Below, piece by piece: positions 5,835 to 5,944 of a stretch of DNA of 5,944 nt (position 1 is its first letter; each line of letters begins with the position of its first letter). The notes below the pieces were generated by a model, which saw only the letters and a list, made by a program, of their open reading frames with translations, was not told the origin of the DNA and made no database searches. This stretch comes from Veillonella sp. Its GTDB lineage: Bacteria > Bacillota > Negativicutes > Veillonellales > Veillonellaceae. Made by a program: the position numbers and the translations under genes. Where the stretch lies: positions 1 to 5,944 of the forward strand of contig JAIITD010000103.1 in assembly GCA_022737715.1 (NCBI GenBank). Direction: 5' to 3'.

Positions 5835-5944
5835 ATGAGCACTTTCGATAAAGTTAAAGCAATCGTTGTGGAACAATTAGGCGTTGATGAAGCTGAAGTT
5901 ACCATTGATTCTACATTCATCGACGACTTAGGCGCTGACTCCTT
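5835..5944 (+). CDS. acpP: Acyl carrier protein AcpP, N-terminal part (cut by right edge)
   Basis: The frame from ATG 5835 is open to the window end, with 36 complete codons plus two bases. It begins MSTFDKVKAIVVEQLGVDEA and runs to FIDDLGADS, the characteristic helix I and the start of the DSL motif. Ser36 is the expected attachment site of 4'-phosphopantetheine, at the same position as in E. coli AcpP counted without its initiator Met. The protein carries all growing acyl chains and is the substrate of FabD, FabH, FabG, FabK and PlsX. It lies 51 bases after fabG, the longest gap in the operon; no convincing terminator is seen in the gap, so read-through is likely. About half of the usual 75-80 residues is visible. 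Confidence 0.96.
   Translation, partial: MSTFDKVKAIVVEQLGVDEAEVTIDSTFIDDLGADS

Noticed and set aside
550..5944. A previously undescribed system hidden in the operon
   Set aside because: Every frame from 550 to the right edge is a known FapR/PlsX/Fab/Acp family with intact motifs, gaps are at most 51 bases, and no foreign gene, repeat array or mobile-element sign is present.

Overview
The window is a core lipid-synthesis locus from an AT-rich, low-GC Firmicute. All genes are on the + strand. The gene set points to Firmicutes because a FapR-type malonyl-CoA-sensing repressor heads the operon and a flavin-dependent FabK enoyl-ACP reductase sits inside it. The order yceD-rpmF next to plsX-fabH-fabD-fabG-acpP is widely shared among bacteria. 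My best guess is a member of the Negativicutes close to Veillonella. That guess rests on overall protein and codon character and was not checked by any search.

Region by region: positions 1-96 are the 3' end of a DUF177/YceD-family gene. Next comes rpmF (122-298, ribosomal protein L32) behind a strong ribosome binding site, closed by a strong intrinsic terminator (309-341). An AT-rich intergenic stretch (342-549) holds a small palindrome, a good sigma-A-type promoter (481-509) and a 17-bp FapR-box-like sequence (522-538) between the predicted transcription start and the fapR start codon. Then follow fapR (550-1113), plsX (1117-2145), fabH (2129-3124), fabK (3140-4084), fabD (4097-5038), fabG (5040-5783) and the first 36 codons of acpP (from 5835). 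The genes from fapR to fabG are separated by at most 15 bases or overlap, so they look like one transcript. acpP follows after 51 bases and has an almost ideal Shine-Dalgarno sequence.

How they work together: FabD loads malonyl groups onto the acyl carrier protein AcpP. FabH condenses acetyl-CoA (or another short acyl-CoA) with malonyl-ACP to start chains. FabG reduces the 3-ketoacyl-ACP and FabK reduces the enoyl-ACP in each cycle. PlsX converts finished acyl-ACP to acyl-phosphate for phospholipid synthesis. FapR is expected to repress the whole operon until malonyl-CoA accumulates. The elongating synthase (FabF), the dehydratase (FabZ) and acetyl-CoA carboxylase are not in the window and probably lie beyond the right edge or elsewhere.

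I see no mobile element, CRISPR array, tRNA, rRNA or new defence-type system. All genes are recognisable housekeeping genes and appear intact except for the two cut by the window edges. The most interesting detail is that FapR seems to lack the Arg-Gly pair that reads the malonyl group in Bacillus FapR.
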